In this document: positions 17,411-28,100 of the stretch, piece after piece
Layout: each line of letters begins with the position of its first letter
Position numbering within the stretch: position 1 is the stretch's first letter
NCBI GenBank assembly: GCA_017744735.1
Contig: JAGIAR010000008.1
Coordinates: 106,561-170,560, forward strand
Source: Novosphingobium sp.
GTDB taxonomy: Bacteria > Pseudomonadota > Alphaproteobacteria > Sphingomonadales > Sphingomonadaceae
Length of the DNA stretch: 64,000 nucleotides
Reading direction: 5' to 3'
The notes under the pieces: generated by a model
Seen by the model: only the letters and a program-made list of their open reading frames with translations
What the model was told of the DNA's origin: nothing
The model's database searches: none
Translations under genes and position numbers: made by a program

Positions 17411-20329
17411 ATGAGCGAAAAGCCCGACTATAGAGCCACGGTCTTCCTGCCGAAGACCGATTTCCCGATGAAGGCCGGACTCCCGCAGAAGGAGCCGGGC
17501 ATTCTCGAGCGCTGGCAGCAGCAGGATCTCTACCGCCAGCTGCGCGAAGCGCGTGCGGGGCGCGAGAAGTTCATCCTGCACGACGGCCCGCCCTATGCGA
17601 ACGGCGACATGCACATCGGCCATGCGCTGAACCACATCCTGAAAGACATGGTGGTCCGCACCCAGACGCTGCTGGGCAAGGACGCGCCCTACGTTCCGGG
17701 CTGGGACTGCCACGGCCTGCCGATCGAATGGAAGGTCGAGGAGGAATACCGCAAGAAGAAGCTCAACAAGGACGAGGTTCCGGCGAAGGAATTCCGCGCC
17801 GAATGCCGCGCCTATGCGCAGCACTGGGTGAACACCCAGCGCGAGCAGCTCAAGCGGCTCGGGATCAATGGCGACTGGGACCATCCGTACCTGACGATGG
17901 ACTTCCAGGCCGAGGCGACGATCGTTTCGGAACTGCTGAAGTTCGCCGAAAGCGGCCAGCTCTATCGCGGCGCCAAGCCGGTGATGTGGAGCCCGGTCGA
18001 GAAGACGGCGCTGGCCGAGGCCGAGGTCGAATACGAGGATATCGTCTCGACCCAGATCGACGTGGCGTTCGAGATCACTTCATCGCCGATCAAGGAGCTG
18101 GTCGGCGCCTATGCGGTAATCTGGACGACCACCCCGTGGACGATCCCGGTGAACCAGGCTTTGGCCTATGGGCCGGAGGTTGAGTACCTCCTAGTCGGCG
18201 ATCGAGGCGAACGCCCGATGCTCCTCGCCAAGGAATTGGTGTTGAACGGCGACGTTCTTCATCGGCTTGGGAAAGCTCGCGAGATCGACGTCCTATGGCA
18301 AGGCAAAGGCTCCGATCTCGCCGGCACCGTCGCCCGCCACCCGATGCACCACCTCGGCGGCTTCTTCGCCGAGCCGCGCCCGTTCCTCGCGGGCGATTTC
18401 GTCACCACCGACAGCGGCACCGGCCTCGTCCATATGGCGCCCGATCACGGCGAGGACGATTTCGAGCTGTGCAAGGCGCACGGGATCGAGCCGAAATTCG
18501 TGGTCGAGGCAGACGGCAAGTACCGCGCCGACTGGCTGTGGCTGCCCGGACAGGGATCGGTCATCAATCCGAAGTTCAACGCCCCCGACGGGCCGATCTG
18601 CAGCGACCTCAAGGACGCTGGAGGTCTGCTCGCGGCGTCCACAGATTATCGACACAGCTATCCACACAGCTGGCGCTCGAAGGCCAAGGTGATCTTCCGC
18701 TGCACCCCGCAGTGGTTCGTGCCGATGGACCGCCCGATCGCGCGGCTGGAGTTCCCTGTAGCTCCGGGCGGAACGATCGAAGGCGCGATCGCGCAGGCGG
18801 TTTCGGGCCCGACCGGGTCCCTGCGCGATCTCGCGCTGACCGCGATCGCCGAGACGCGCTTCGTGCCCGAAAAAGGCCGCAACCGCATCGGCGCGATGGT
18901 CGAAGGGCGGCCCGACTGGGTGCTCAGCCGCCAGCGCGCCTGGGGCGTGCCGATCACATTGTTCGTCGAGCGCAAGAGCGGCCAGTACCTGGTCGACGAA
19001 GAGGTCAACGCCCGGATCATCGCCGCGGTGCGCGAGCAGGGCGTCGATGCCTGGGACGACGAGCATGCGCAGGAGTTGCTCGGGGACAAGTACAAGCTCG
19101 AGGATTACGAGCGCATCCCCGACATCCTCGACGTGTGGTTCGATTCGGGCTGCACCCATGTGTTCACGCTGGAGAGCGGGCGCTGGCCCGAGCTGCAATG
19201 GCCGGCCGACCTCTATCTGGAGGGCAGCGACCAGCATCGCGGCTGGTTCCAGTCCTCGCTGCTCGAAAGCTGCGCGACCCGCGGCCGCGCGCCTTACAAT
19301 GCGGTGCTGACCCACGGTTTCACGATGGATTCCAAGGGCATGAAGATGTCCAAGAGCCTCGGCAACACGGTCAGCCCGCTCAAGGTGATGGAGCAATATG
19401 GCGCGGACATCATCCGCCTGTGGGCGCTCAGCGTCGACTACACCGAGGATCACCGCATCGGCGACGAGATCCTCAAGGGCGTGGCCGACCAGTACCGCAA
19501 GTTGCGCAACACCTTCCGCTACCTGCTCGGCGCGCTCGAAGGCTTCGAGGAAAGCGAGCGGGTGCCGGTCGCAGCGATGCCGGAGCTCGAGCAGTACATG
19601 CTCGCGCTGCTGCGCGATCTCGACAACGGCTTGCGGGTCGCGGTCGATAATTTCGACTTCAACAGCTACACGCGGCTGCTGGGCGATTTCTGCAACGAAG
19701 ACCTCTCGGCCTTCTTCTTCGATATCCGCAAGGACAGCCTCTATTGCGACGCCGCGGACGATCCGAAGCGCCGCGCCTATCGCACGGTGCTGGACACGCT
19801 GTTCCACGCGTTGATCCGCTATGCCGCGCCGGTGCTGGTCTATACCGCCGAGGAAGTGTGGCAGAGCCGCTATCCGGATCATGCCAGCGTCCATTTCGCC
19901 GAATGGCCCGAGCTGCCCGAGGCGCATGCGGACATGCACAAGTGGCAGAAGATCAGGGAAGTGCGCGCGCATGTCTTTCAAGCACTTGAGAAAGTGCGAG
20001 CGGCACGCATCATAGGCTCTTCACTTGAGGCGGCAATTTCATTGACCCTTGAGCCGCCAATGTACGCCTTGAAAGATATTGATTGGGCAGAGATCCTGAT
20101 CAGCGGGCGGGTTGAACTGTCGCTCATCGACGTAACCAGCCACGTGTCCACATTTAGAGAGGGCGGCGATAAATACACTTCGTGGGAAGGCGCGCGCGTA
20201 GACAACATTTCGCTAACCGACCTTCACAAATGCGGGCGCTGCTGGCGGCACCTGCCCGAAGTGGTCGAGGACGGCGATCTCTGTTCACGTTGCGACAATG
20301 TTGTCGCCGCCATGGAGACGCCCGCATGA
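17411..20329 (+). CDS. ileS: isoleucyl-tRNA synthetase
   Basis: Charges tRNA-Ile. 972 residues, class I. It shows HDGPPYANGDMHIGHALNH (HIGH motif), the editing domain with WTTTPWTIPVNQALAYGPEV, DVWFDSGCTH, YLEGSDQHRGWFQSSLLES, KMSKSLGNT (KMSKS loop), and a C-terminal zinc site CGRCW...CSRC. Two internal patches, about 18150-18310 and 19975-20230, use codons rare in the neighbours (CTA, TTG, AGA, ATA) and are less GC-rich. The protein motifs are intact. lspA starts inside its last codons (ATGA). Confidence 0.97.
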   Translation: MSEKPDYRATVFLPKTDFPMKAGLPQKEPGILERWQQQDLYRQLREARAGREKFILHDGPPYANGDMHIGHALNHILKDMVVRTQTLLGKDAPYVPGWDCHGLPIEWKVEEEYRKKKLNKDEVPAKEFRAECRAYAQHWVNTQREQLKRLGINGDWDHPYLTMDFQAEATIVSELLKFAESGQLYRGAKPVMWSPVEKTALAEAEVEYEDIVSTQIDVAFEITSSPIKELVGAYAVIWTTTPWTIPVNQALAYGPEVEYLLVGDRGERPMLLAKELVLNGDVLHRLGKAREIDVLWQGKGSDLAGTVARHPMHHLGGFFAEPRPFLAGDFVTTDSGTGLVHMAPDHGEDDFELCKAHGIEPKFVVEADGKYRADWLWLPGQGSVINPKFNAPDGPICSDLKDAGGLLAASTDYRHSYPHSWRSKAKVIFRCTPQWFVPMDRPIARLEFPVAPGGTIEGAIAQAVSGPTGSLRDLALTAIAETRFVPEKGRNRIGAMVEGRPDWVLSRQRAWGVPITLFVERKSGQYLVDEEVNARIIAAVREQGVDAWDDEHAQELLGDKYKLEDYERIPDILDVWFDSGCTHVFTLESGRWPELQWPADLYLEGSDQHRGWFQSSLLESCATRGRAPYNAVLTHGFTMDSKGMKMSKSLGNTVSPLKVMEQYGADIIRLWALSVDYTEDHRIGDEILKGVADQYRKLRNTFRYLLGALEGFEESERVPVAAMPELEQYMLALLRDLDNGLRVAVDNFDFNSYTRLLGDFCNEDLSAFFFDIRKDSLYCDAADDPKRRAYRTVLDTLFHALIRYAAPVLVYTAEEVWQSRYPDHASVHFAEWPELPEAHADMHKWQKIREVRAHVFQALEKVRAARIIGSSLEAAISLTLEPPMYALKDIDWAEILISGRVELSLIDVTSHVSTFREGGDKYTSWEGARVDNISLTDLHKCGRCWRHLPEVVEDGDLCSRCDNVVAAMETPA

Positions 20330-20877
20330 ACAGCCTTGCCGCCAATCGCCTGAAGGGCTTCGCGATCGCCGCGATCGTGCTGGTGATCGACCTGTTCGTG
20401 AAGGCGATGGTGATGGGTCCACTGGACCTGCGCAACCGGCCCTATGGCCAGATCGAGCTGCTGCCGTTCTTCAACCTGACCTACACCCAGAATTTCGGCG
20501 TCTCGCTCGGCATGTTCACCGCCAATTCGGCGGAGATGCGCTGGGCGCTGGTGGCGGTTACCGCCGCGATCGCGATCGTGGTGCTGGTGTGGATGCTCAA
20601 GGAACGCCGGCTGGGCGACATCGCGGCGCTGGCGCTGGTGCTGGGCGGCGCGCTCGGCAATATTCGCGACCGCACGCTCTACGGCTTCGTAATCGACTAT
20701 GCCGATCTCCATTTCGGCGAATGGCGGCCGTTCCTGATCTTCAATATCGCCGACGCGGCGATCAGCATCGGGGTGGTGATAATCCTTGCCCGGGCGCTGT
20801 TCCTGCGCGAAAAGCCCGCTCCTGAACTCGAAACCCCTCATGGCGCGCCGAAAACGCCGGCCGCGGAGACCAAGTGA
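20326..20877 (+). CDS. lspA: lipoprotein signal peptidase (signal peptidase II)
   Basis: Inner-membrane aspartyl protease that removes signal peptides from prolipoproteins. 183 residues, with four membrane helices, the NFGVSLGMF loop, GGALGNIRDRTLYGFVIDYA with one catalytic Asp, and FNIADAAISIG with the other. ATG at 20326 overlaps the ileS stop, the common ileS-lspA arrangement. A lipoprotein gene follows directly. Confidence 0.95.
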   Translation: MNSLAANRLKGFAIAAIVLVIDLFVKAMVMGPLDLRNRPYGQIELLPFFNLTYTQNFGVSLGMFTANSAEMRWALVAVTAAIAIVVLVWMLKERRLGDIAALALVLGGALGNIRDRTLYGFVIDYADLHFGEWRPFLIFNIADAAISIGVVIILARALFLREKPAPELETPHGAPKTPAAETK

Positions 20878-21317
20878 TGCGCAAAACCACCCTTTCCGCG
20901 ATCCTGCTCGTCGGCGGCAGTGCGATGCTCGGCGCGTGCGGCGGCGGCAGCCTGTTCAACCGCGACCGGCCGGACGAATTCGCGGTGCAGCGCCAGGCGC
21001 CGCTGGTGGTCCCGCCCGATTTCGCCCTCGTGCCCCCGGCCCCCGGCGCCCCGCGCCCGGCCGATACCACCGCCAGCCAGCAGGCGCTGGATACGATGTT
21101 CGGCGGCACCGCGCCGCGCTCGGGCGTCGAGAGCAGCGCGCTCGACAAGGCCGGCGCTGCCGATCCGGGTATCCGCTCGGACGTGGGCGATCCGCAGACC
21201 AACACGGTCGACAAGGCCGGGGCGACCCGCGCGATCGTTTCCGCGCCGCAGGGCGACGGGCGCGAGGCGCAGGCGGTGATTCCGCCGGCAGGCGCAACGG
21301 CCGCCTCCGGCTCCTGA
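20877..21317 (+). CDS. BamF-like lipoprotein (DUF3035)
   Basis: 146 residues, with a lipoprotein signal and lipobox LGAC (Cys21). A low-complexity Pro/Ala-rich body follows with the typical PLVVPPDFALVPP segment of alphaproteobacterial DUF3035 proteins, which are proposed accessory BAM subunits. ATG at 20877 overlaps the lspA stop (TGATG); an in-frame GTG three bases upstream is less likely. Processing by the neighbouring LspA is expected. Outer-membrane assembly as its role is family knowledge, not shown here. Confidence 0.8.
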   Translation: MRKTTLSAILLVGGSAMLGACGGGSLFNRDRPDEFAVQRQAPLVVPPDFALVPPAPGAPRPADTTASQQALDTMFGGTAPRSGVESSALDKAGAADPGIRSDVGDPQTNTVDKAGATRAIVSAPQGDGREAQAVIPPAGATAASGS

Positions 21318-21388
21318 GGCGATCCTGCGCGCAAGCGGGGGTCCCTGACCATCAACGGCAACGCTGAAGGCGGATGCTTTCGCGCTTG

Positions 21389-21412
21389 GGGTTCCTGCCT
21401 TCGCGGGAACCC
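21389..21412. repeat. hairpin resembling a REP-type repeat
   Basis: GGGTTCCTGC (21389-21398), loop CTTC and GCGGGAACCC (21403-21412) form a 10-bp stem with one G-U pair. It lies between the convergent BamF-like and CNNM genes. It resembles short palindromes scattered in sphingomonad intergenic regions; only this copy is seen here. The rest of 21318-21441 shows nothing else clear. Confidence 0.5.
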
Positions 21413-21441
21413 ACCGGTTCTTGGGCAGACGCGCTGCGCCC

Positions 21442-22761
21442 TTAAATCTCGTTCGCCGGGTCGTGGGTGGTGAGTGCGCTCACCAGCAATTTGTCGATCC
21501 GCCGCCCGTCCATGTCGACCACTTCGAAACGCCAGCCCTGGGCTTCGAAATGCTCGCCTTCCTGCGGCAATTGCTTGAGCACCGACAACACATAGCCGGC
21601 CGCGGTCGCATATTCGCGATCTTCGGGGAGCTCGATCGAAAGGCGCGCGGCGAGCTGGTCGGCCGGAAGCGAGCCCGCGACCAGCAGCGAGCCGTCCGCA
21701 CGCTCGACCAGTTGCGGCGAATCGCCTTCGTCCTGGTGGCTGACGAAGGTGCCGACCAGCGCCATCAGCAAATCCGCCGGGGTCACCACGCCCTCCAGAT
21801 GACCGTATTCGTCATGTACCATCGCCATGCCGACGCCCGATTGCTGGAGCAGCCGCAGCGCATCCATCGAATCGAGCTGGTCCGGGATCACCTCGGGCTT
21901 GATCGCCAGCGCGGCGAGATCGAGCGCCTTGCCCGCCAGCATCGCCGCCTGAACGTCGCGCACCTTGACGATGCCGACGATCTTGTCGACCGAGCCGCCG
22001 GCGACCGGCATCAGCGAATGCGGCGATGCTGCGATCTCCGCGCGGATTTCGTCCGGGTCGGCGTCCTTGTCGATCCAGTGGAGCTCGGTCCGCGGGGTCA
22101 TCATCTCGCGCACCGGGCGGTTGGCGAGTTTCATGATCCCGGCCATGATCGCGCGCTCGTCTTCCTCGATCGCGCCCGATCGGGTCGCATCGGCGAAGAT
22201 CATCTGCAGTTCTTCCGCAGTCAGTCCGTGCTCGCCGCGGTGGCGTACGCCGATCAGCCGCAGGATCGCGGCCGAAGACGTGTCCAGCACCCACACGAAC
22301 GGCGCGGCGACCTTGGCGATGAAGGCCATCGGCTGCGACATCAGCACCGCCACCGGCACCGCGATCCGCAGCGCGGCCTGCTTGGGCACCAGTTCGCCAA
22401 CCACGAGGCTGAAATAGGTGGTCAGCGCGATCACCCCGATGAAGCCCGCTTCCTCGGCATATTGCGCCGGCACGCCCCAGGCGGCGAAGCGTTCGCCCAC
22501 CGGGCCGCCGAGGCTCGAGCCCGAATAGGCGCCGGCGACGATCCCGACCAGGGTGATGCCGATCTGCACGGTCGAGAGGAACTTGCCCGGCTCGGCCGCA
22601 AGCGCCAGCGCGGTGCGCGCGCCCCGGCTGCCGCGCTCGGCCATCAGCCGCAATTGCGCCGGGCGCGCGGAGACGATCGCCAGTTCGGACAGCGAGAACA
22701 CGCCGTTGACGAGGATCAGGGCGGCGATGATCGCCACATCGTTCCAGGGGAAAGGTGCCAC
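21442..22761 (-). CDS. CNNM/CorC family (hemolysin-like) membrane protein
   Basis: 439 residues. An N-terminal CNNM (DUF21) domain with three or four helices covers residues 1-190 (NGVFSLSELAIVSARPAQL, YFSLVVGELVPKQAAL). Then come a CBS pair at about 215-340 (MTPRTELHWIDKD, MVHDEYGHLEGVVTPADLL) and a C-terminal CorC/HlyC domain at about 350-430. Relatives act in Mg2+ or Co2+ efflux; the historic name hemolysin is not meaningful. The start is GTG at 22761. Convergent with the BamF-like gene and divergent from the OmpA lipoprotein gene. Confidence 0.9.
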   Translation of the reverse strand: MAPFPWNDVAIIAALILVNGVFSLSELAIVSARPAQLRLMAERGSRGARTALALAAEPGKFLSTVQIGITLVGIVAGAYSGSSLGGPVGERFAAWGVPAQYAEEAGFIGVIALTTYFSLVVGELVPKQAALRIAVPVAVLMSQPMAFIAKVAAPFVWVLDTSSAAILRLIGVRHRGEHGLTAEELQMIFADATRSGAIEEDERAIMAGIMKLANRPVREMMTPRTELHWIDKDADPDEIRAEIAASPHSLMPVAGGSVDKIVGIVKVRDVQAAMLAGKALDLAALAIKPEVIPDQLDSMDALRLLQQSGVGMAMVHDEYGHLEGVVTPADLLMALVGTFVSHQDEGDSPQLVERADGSLLVAGSLPADQLAARLSIELPEDREYATAAGYVLSVLKQLPQEGEHFEAQGWRFEVVDMDGRRIDKLLVSALTTHDPANEI

Positions 22762-22817
22762 GGCGGATCGCTAGCAGATTGTTCGGGATTGGGGAAAGTC
22801 CGCAATCGTATGTCTCA

Positions 22818-22842
22818 GGAACGGGCCGCGCGCCGAGCCGTT
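22818..22842 (+). promoter_or_regulatory. EcfG-type general stress response promoter
   Basis: GGAAC at 22818-22822 and CGTT at 22839-22842 are separated by 16 bases, an exact match to the EcfG consensus. It lies about 80 bp before the OmpA-family lipoprotein gene, in the 162-bp divergent region with the CNNM gene. Confidence 0.72.
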
Positions 22843-22923
22843 CATAAACAGGCAAAGGCCCGCCGGGCAGGTTGGGGCCTGCGTTCCCTTGCGGGACGCG
22901 AACAAGCAGAAAGGAAGCCGCTC

Positions 22924-23613
22924 ATGAGGAAATCGCGCCTCTTCGTATCGTGTTTCGCCGGGCTGGCGCTGATCTCGGTCAGCGCCTGCGTGACCGATCC
23001 CAACACCGGCGAGAAGAAGGTCTCGCGCACGGCGATCGGCGCCGGCGGCGGCGCACTGGCCGGCTATCTGCTCGGCGGGCTGATCGGCGGCAAGACCGGG
23101 CGGATCATCGGCGCCGGCGTCGGCGGTATCGCCGGCGGCGCGGTGGGCTACCAGATGGACCGCCAGATCAAGGAGCTGAAGGAGCAGACCTCCGGCTCGG
23201 GCGTCGATGTCAGCGAAATCGGCGACGGTCAGGCGATCCTGGTCAACCTCCCCGACGGCGTGACCTTCGCGGTCGATTCGACCACCATCACGCCGAGCTT
23301 CCAGGCGACGCTGGACAAGATCGCGAACAGCCTGGTGCAATATCCGGACAGCCTGATCGACGTGATGGGCCACACCGATTCGACCGGCTCGGACGCCTAC
23401 AACCAGGACCTTTCCAAGCGCCGCGCGGATGCGGTGGCCGATTATCTCGTGCTGCGCGGCGTCAGCCGCGCCCGCATCGCGACGATCGGCTATGGCGAAC
23501 GCTATCCGGTGGCCGACAACGCGACCGAGGAAGGCCGCGCGCGCAACCGTCGGGTGGAGATCAAGATCACCCCGGTGACGCAGGACGATGTGAACGCCGC
23601 GCGTCGCAACTGA
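22924..23613 (+). CDS. OmpA-family lipoprotein with glycine zipper
   Basis: 229 residues. The signal peptide ends in a lipobox (SVSAC, Cys22). Then comes a Gly-rich zipper (residues 37-80; [16 protein letters not shown]) that probably inserts in the membrane, then an OmpA C-terminal peptidoglycan-binding domain at about 110-220 ([37 protein letters not shown]). This is the YiaD/Pal-like design that ties the outer membrane to the wall. ATG at 22924 follows an AGAAAGGA site. An exact EcfG-type promoter lies upstream and a strong terminator downstream. Confidence 0.92.
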   Translation: MRKSRLFVSCFAGLALISVSACVTDPNTGEKKVSRTAIGAGGGALAGYLLGGLIGGKTGRIIGAGVGGIAGGAVGYQMDRQIKELKEQTSGSGVDVSEIGDGQAILVNLPDGVTFAVDSTTITPSFQATLDKIANSLVQYPDSLIDVMGHTDSTGSDAYNQDLSKRRADAVADYLVLRGVSRARIATIGYGERYPVADNATEEGRARNRRVEIKITPVTQDDVNAARRN

Positions 23614-23638
23614 CCCGGCCGGCGGGACTTCAACGGGA

Positions 23639-23663
23639 GGGCCGGGCAAGCCCCGGCCCTTTT
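23639..23663 (+). terminator. intrinsic terminator after the OmpA lipoprotein gene
   Basis: GGGCCGGG (23639-23646), loop CAAGC, CCCGGCCC (23652-23659), then TTTT. It is a perfect 8-bp stem 26 bases after the stop. The U tract abuts the stop of the convergent cysQ-like gene. Confidence 0.85.
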
Positions 23664-24469
23664 CACTTGCCCGCGAGTTCCTTGGCCCTCTCCGCCAACC
23701 GAGCGATCGCCGCGCGATGGATCGCCGGGGCGGAAACGAGCAGGCCGAAGGCGCGCGGATCCGCCTTGTTATAGGCCAGCGGGGCGCCAAACGCGTCGCC
23801 GACGGCGGCCCCGGCCTCGCGCGCGATCAGCGTCGCGGCTGCGATGTCCCATTCATAGCCCCAGCGCAGCGTCGCGACGAGATCGGCCTCGCCCGCGGCG
23901 ACCATCGCGATCCTGAGCGCGATCGAATTGGGCTTGTCGACCATCACCAGGTCGCGGTCCTCGCGCGGGAGGCTGTCGGCCGGAACCCGCGCGCCGGAGA
24001 ACTGCGCGCGGGTGCTGGCCTGCAGCGGCGCGCCATTGCGCCATGCGCCCTGGCCGGCGATCCCGAACCACTCCTCGCCCCCTTGCTCCTCCCCCCGGGC
24101 GGGCGCGGCGAGCATGCCGATCAAGGGGCGGGCATTGCTGACCAGCGCCACCGACACCGCCCAGCCGTTGCGCCCACGGATAAAATCGCGCGTCCCGTCG
24201 ATCGGATCGACCAGCCAGCACAGGCCCTTCGCCAGCCGCTCGGGGTGATCGAGCGTTTCTTCCGACAGCCAGCCCGCGGCCGGAAGCAGGGCGCCAAGTT
24301 CGCGCCGGAGGAAGGCATCGACCGCGAGATCCGCTTCGCAGACCGGCGACCCCGGCGTTTTCTCCCAGCTTTTCAATGCGTGGCCCGCGCCGGGCCATTG
24401 GCCGAGCGCGATCTGTCCGGCCTGGCGGACGATCTGTTCGAAGCGTTCACGGTCGATCATTTGCTGCAA
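23663..24469 (-). CDS. cysQ: CysQ-like 3'(2'),5'-bisphosphate nucleotidase (inositol monophosphatase family)
   Basis: 268 residues of the Mg2+/Li+-sensitive phosphatase fold: [11 protein letters not shown] (first metal Glu), [20 protein letters not shown] (the DPIDGT metal motif) and [20 protein letters not shown] near the C-terminus. The closest match is CysQ, which hydrolyses 3'-phosphoadenosine 5'-phosphate made in sulfate assimilation; inositol or histidinol phosphatase activity cannot be excluded. An in-frame ATG nine bases downstream is an alternative start. Convergent with the OmpA gene and divergent from sucC. Confidence 0.85.
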   Translation of the reverse strand: MQQMIDRERFEQIVRQAGQIALGQWPGAGHALKSWEKTPGSPVCEADLAVDAFLRRELGALLPAAGWLSEETLDHPERLAKGLCWLVDPIDGTRDFIRGRNGWAVSVALVSNARPLIGMLAAPARGEEQGGEEWFGIAGQGAWRNGAPLQASTRAQFSGARVPADSLPREDRDLVMVDKPNSIALRIAMVAAGEADLVATLRWGYEWDIAAATLIAREAGAAVGDAFGAPLAYNKADPRAFGLLVSAPAIHRAAIARLAERAKELAGK

Positions 24470-24565
24470 TGCAAACTGGCCGGGCGCGCGCCCCTTTTCA
24501 AGCCCGGCTTCCTGTGCTTATGCCGCCCGCATCCCCCGACTCCCAGCGAAGGGCGCGCGCTCCCC

Positions 24566-25765
<1,200 letters not shown>

Positions 25766-25804
25766 CGCCCCGTTCCGGCGACGGGCGAAAGGCGGGCAGG
25801 TTGA

Positions 25805-25818
25805 CGTTTACGTAAACG
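25805..25818. promoter_or_regulatory. palindromic operator upstream of etfBA, LiuR-like
   Basis: CGTTTACGTAAACG is a perfect 14-bp palindrome, 42 bp before etfB and directly preceded by TTGA. It resembles the operator recalled for LiuR, the MerR-family regulator of branched-chain amino acid and acyl-CoA catabolism in proteobacteria. No regulator gene is in the window. Confidence 0.6.
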
Positions 25819-25860
25819 AAAACTAAGCCCGCCCGAGAGCTATTTGAGAGGACCAGAACG

Positions 25861-26622
25861 ATGAAGATTCTCGTCCCCGTGAAGCGGGTGATCGATTACA
25901 ATGTGAAGCCCCGCGTGAAGGCGGACGGCTCCGGGGTCGATCTCGCCAACGTCAAGATGAGCATGAACCCGTTCGACGAGATCGCGGTCGAGGAAGCGAT
26001 CCGGCTCAAGGAGAAGGGCGGGGTCGAAGAGATCGTCGCGGTTTCGATCGGGCCGGCCAAGGCGCAGGAGACGCTGCGTACCGCGCTGGCGATGGGGGCC
26101 GACCGGGCGATCCTGGTCGAGACCCCAGAAGACGTGGGCGCTGCGGTCGAGCCACTCGCGGTGGCGAAGATCCTCAAGGCGATCGCCGATGAGGAGCAGC
26201 CCGGCCTGATCGTGCTGGGCAAGCAGGCGATCGACGACGATTCTAACCAGACCGGCCAGATGCTCGCCGCGCTGTGGGGCCGCCCGCAAGGGACCTTCGC
26301 GAGCAAGGTCGAGCTGCAGGGCGACGCGGTCAGCGTCACGCGCGAGGTCGACGGCGGACACGAGACCGTGAGCCTCATGCTGCCGGCGGTGGTGACCACC
26401 GACCTGCGCCTGAACGAGCCGCGCTATGCCTCGCTGCCGAACATCATGAAAGCCAAGTCCAAGCCCCTCGCAACCAAGACGCCGGGCGACTACGGCGTCG
26501 ATACCGCGCCGCGGCTCAAGCTGACCCACGTCGCCGAACCGCCGGTGCGCAAGGCGGGCGTCAAGCTCGGCTCGGTCGACGAGCTGGCGGCGAAGATCAA
26601 GGAACTGGGAGTCGTGCAATGA
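25861..26622 (+). CDS. etfB: electron transfer flavoprotein beta subunit
   Basis: With EtfA it accepts electrons from acyl-CoA dehydrogenases and passes them to ETF-ubiquinone oxidoreductase. 253 residues, with [39 protein letters not shown], the AMP-binding region GADRAILVE...[22 protein letters not shown] and the signature near [27 protein letters not shown] ribosome site precedes the ATG. It is translationally coupled to etfA (ATGA) and sits behind a palindromic operator. Confidence 0.97.
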   Translation: MKILVPVKRVIDYNVKPRVKADGSGVDLANVKMSMNPFDEIAVEEAIRLKEKGGVEEIVAVSIGPAKAQETLRTALAMGADRAILVETPEDVGAAVEPLAVAKILKAIADEEQPGLIVLGKQAIDDDSNQTGQMLAALWGRPQGTFASKVELQGDAVSVTREVDGGHETVSLMLPAVVTTDLRLNEPRYASLPNIMKAKSKPLATKTPGDYGVDTAPRLKLTHVAEPPVRKAGVKLGSVDELAAKIKELGVVQ

Positions 26623-27548
26623 GCGTGCTGGTTCTCGCGGAACACGACAACGCCGCCCTCAAGGACGCGACCCTCGCAACCGTTACCGCCGCGGCGAAAT
26701 TGGGCGATGTGACGGTGCTGGTCGCGGGTAGCGATTGCGGCGCGGTCGCCGATGCGGCCGCGCAGGTCGCGGGCGTCGCGAAGGTGCTGAAGGCCGACGA
26801 CGCGGCCTATGCCAACTTCCTCGCCGAGAACGTCGCGCCGCTGGTCGCCGGGCTGATGGACGGCTTCGACGCCTTCCTCGCGCCGGCCACCACCACGGGC
26901 AAGAACGTCGCCCCGCGGGTCGCCGCGCTGCTCGACGTGATGCAGGTTTCGGACATCCTCTCGGTCGAAGGGCCCAAGAGCTTCACCCGCCCGATCTACG
27001 CCGGCAATGCCATCGCAACGGTCGAGAGCAGCGACGCCAAGCTGGTGATCACCGTGCGCGGGACCGCCTTCGAACGCGCGGCGGCCACGGGCGGATCGGC
27101 AGCGGTCGAGGCCGTGTCGGGCCCGGGCGATGCCGGCCTGTCGCACTTCACCGGCGCCGAGACCGCCAAGTCCGACCGCCCCGAGCTGACCAGCGCCAAG
27201 GTGATCGTTTCGGGCGGCCGCGCGCTCAAGGACGGCGCGACCTTCCAGGCGGTGCTTACCCCGCTGGCGGACAAGCTCGGCGCCGCGATCGGCGCGAGCC
27301 GTGCCGCGGTCGATGCGGGCTATGTCCCCAACGACTACCAGGTCGGCCAGACCGGCAAGATCGTCGCCCCCGAGCTCTATATCGCGATCGGCATTTCCGG
27401 CGCGATCCAGCACCTCGCGGGGATGAAGGATTCGAAGACCATCGTCGCGATCAACAAGGATCCCGACGCGCCGATCTTCTCGGTCGCGGATTACGGCCTC
27501 GTCGCCGACCTGTTCGAGGCGGTGCCGGAGCTGGTTTCCAAGCTGTAA
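26619..27548 (+). CDS. etfA: electron transfer flavoprotein alpha subunit
   Basis: FAD-binding partner of EtfB. 309 residues: N-terminal domain [19 protein letters not shown], then the C-terminal FAD domain from about residue 190 ([70 protein letters not shown]). All the conserved FAD-contact segments are present. ATG overlaps the etfB stop by 4 bases. Confidence 0.97.
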   Translation: MSVLVLAEHDNAALKDATLATVTAAAKLGDVTVLVAGSDCGAVADAAAQVAGVAKVLKADDAAYANFLAENVAPLVAGLMDGFDAFLAPATTTGKNVAPRVAALLDVMQVSDILSVEGPKSFTRPIYAGNAIATVESSDAKLVITVRGTAFERAAATGGSAAVEAVSGPGDAGLSHFTGAETAKSDRPELTSAKVIVSGGRALKDGATFQAVLTPLADKLGAAIGASRAAVDAGYVPNDYQVGQTGKIVAPELYIAIGISGAIQHLAGMKDSKTIVAINKDPDAPIFSVADYGLVADLFEAVPELVSKL

Positions 27549-27578
27549 CGACGCCCGCGGCCGCTTCGCCGGCCTCGA

Positions 27579-28100
27579 TCACGGCTGACGTTCGAGGAGA
27601 ACGATCGCCTCGCCCTCTCGCAGTTCGCCCTCGCGGATCCGGCTGAAGCCGAGCCGCTCCGCCAGCGCGAGCGAGGGCGTATTGTCCGGCGCGATCATGC
27701 AGACGATGCGTTGCGGCCCGTGTTCGCGCGCGAACCATTCGAGCGCCGCGCGCATCGCTTCGCCCGCATAGCCCTGCCCGGTGCAATCGGCGCGCAGAAT
27801 CCGGCCGGCTTCGGGGAAACCGTCGAAATCTTCGCCCAGCCCGCGCCAGCTGCGGAAGATGCCGCAATTGCCGATCGGATCGGCCTCGCCCCGCCGACGC
27901 AGGATGAAGGCCCCATAGCCGTAGAGCAGCCAGCTTCCGGCATTGCGGCAGAAGCGCTCGAAATGATCCGCGAACCCGCGATGGGCGGCGAGGTGGCGAG
28001 CGGTTTCGGGATGGCTGGCGATCGCGAACATCGGCTCGATGTCGGCGGCGGTCGGGCGCCACAGTTCCAGCCGTTCGGTGACGAATGCCGGACGGCTCAT
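27579..28100 (-). CDS. GNAT N-acetyltransferase (RimJ/RimL-like)
   Basis: 173 residues of the ribosomal-protein/small-molecule acetyltransferase type (Acetyltransf_3): [20 protein letters not shown] at the N-terminus, [20 protein letters not shown] (the acetyl-CoA loop) and [20 protein letters not shown]. The substrate is unknown. ATG at 28100 overlaps the stop of the DUF445 gene, so it is the last gene of the RND efflux unit; a role in resistance by acetylation is possible but only inferred. Convergent with etfA. Confidence 0.85.
   Translation of the reverse strand: MSRPAFVTERLELWRPTAADIEPMFAIASHPETARHLAAHRGFADHFERFCRNAGSWLLYGYGAFILRRRGEADPIGNCGIFRSWRGLGEDFDGFPEAGRILRADCTGQGYAGEAMRAALEWFAREHGPQRIVCMIAPDNTPSLALAERLGFSRIREGELREGEAIVLLERQP

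Noticed and set aside
18640..18675. DnaA-box-like words (CTATCCACA, TTATCGACA) inside ileS, possible origin
   Set aside because: They encode the conserved DYRHSYPHSW segment of IleS; no AT-rich unwinding region or dnaA/parAB genes nearby.
25766..25800. Hairpin after sucC as a terminator
   Set aside because: CGCCC/GGGCG arms are short and no U tract follows; it may be chance in GC-rich DNA.
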